From contig JAEULA010000065.1 in assembly GCA_016793165.1 (NCBI GenBank), forward strand, positions 186,001 through 250,000: a DNA stretch of 64,000 nucleotides, in the 5' to 3' direction. This DNA is from Alphaproteobacteria bacterium (GTDB lineage Bacteria; Pseudomonadota; Alphaproteobacteria; CACIAM-22H2). Below, piece by piece: positions 62,795-64,000 of the stretch. The stretch's first letter is position 1, and each line of letters starts with the position of its first letter. The position numbers and the translations under genes were made by a program. Below the pieces are notes generated by a model. That model was not told where the DNA came from. It saw only the letters and a program-made list of their open reading frames with translations, and ran no database searches.

Positions 62795-64000
<1,206 letters not shown>

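Overview
This is a GC-rich, gene-dense, almost entirely plus-strand chromosomal segment from an alphaproteobacterium, probably in or near the Rhodospirillales. That placement is inferred from gene order and protein families, not from any rRNA. Two conserved backbone strings are visible: nuoN-birA-coaX-rnj-mce-DUF1467, then proS-lolC-lolD and dnaE; and rpsB-tsf-pyrH-frr-uppS-cdsA-dxr-rseP-bamA-skp-lpxD-fabZ-lpxA-lpxI-lpxB followed by gltA. No rRNA, tRNA, transposase, phage gene or CRISPR array was found.

Region 1-5.5 kb holds the end of the complex I operon, biotin ligase, type III pantothenate kinase, RNase J, a glutathione transferase, methylmalonyl-CoA epimerase, a DUF1467 membrane protein and 3-methyladenine glycosylase I. 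Region 5.7-10.5 kb is a BMP-type (nucleoside/purine-like) ABC importer. Region 10.6-14.4 kb holds a small exported protein, proS, lolC and lolD. The 14.5-36.7 kb stretch separates lolD from dnaE and is mostly accessory. It contains a long dCTP deaminase and a transglutaminase / circularly permuted ATP-grasp-alpha-E / transglutaminase cluster. A cupin dioxygenase-like gene and an SMP-30 lactonase-like gene follow. Next is a phosphonate module: a phosphonopyruvate hydrolase-like enzyme, two PhnD-like binding proteins, PhnC and two PhnE. A TRAP-transporter catabolic operon follows, with its own GntR regulator and a perfect 26-bp palindrome in front of it. A minus-strand serine protease and a DUF350 protein close the block.

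Region 36.7-40.2 kb is dnaE. Region 40.3-45.3 kb holds a class IV aminotransferase resembling (R)-amine transaminases, an AapJQM amino-acid importer without its ATPase gene, and an SDR; a minus-strand L,D-transpeptidase follows. A 388-bp gap (45846-46233) contains two 38-bp direct repeats and two hairpins upstream of rpsB. Region 46.2-60.9 kb is the translation / isoprenoid / outer-membrane assembly / lipid A supercluster. The window closes with a GnnA-like oxidoreductase (minus), glyoxalase I, a small membrane protein (minus) and the 3' part of citrate synthase (minus).

The parts most worth following up are the phosphonate module, the ATP-grasp/transglutaminase cluster, the palindromic operator of the TRAP operon and the (R)-transaminase-like enzyme.
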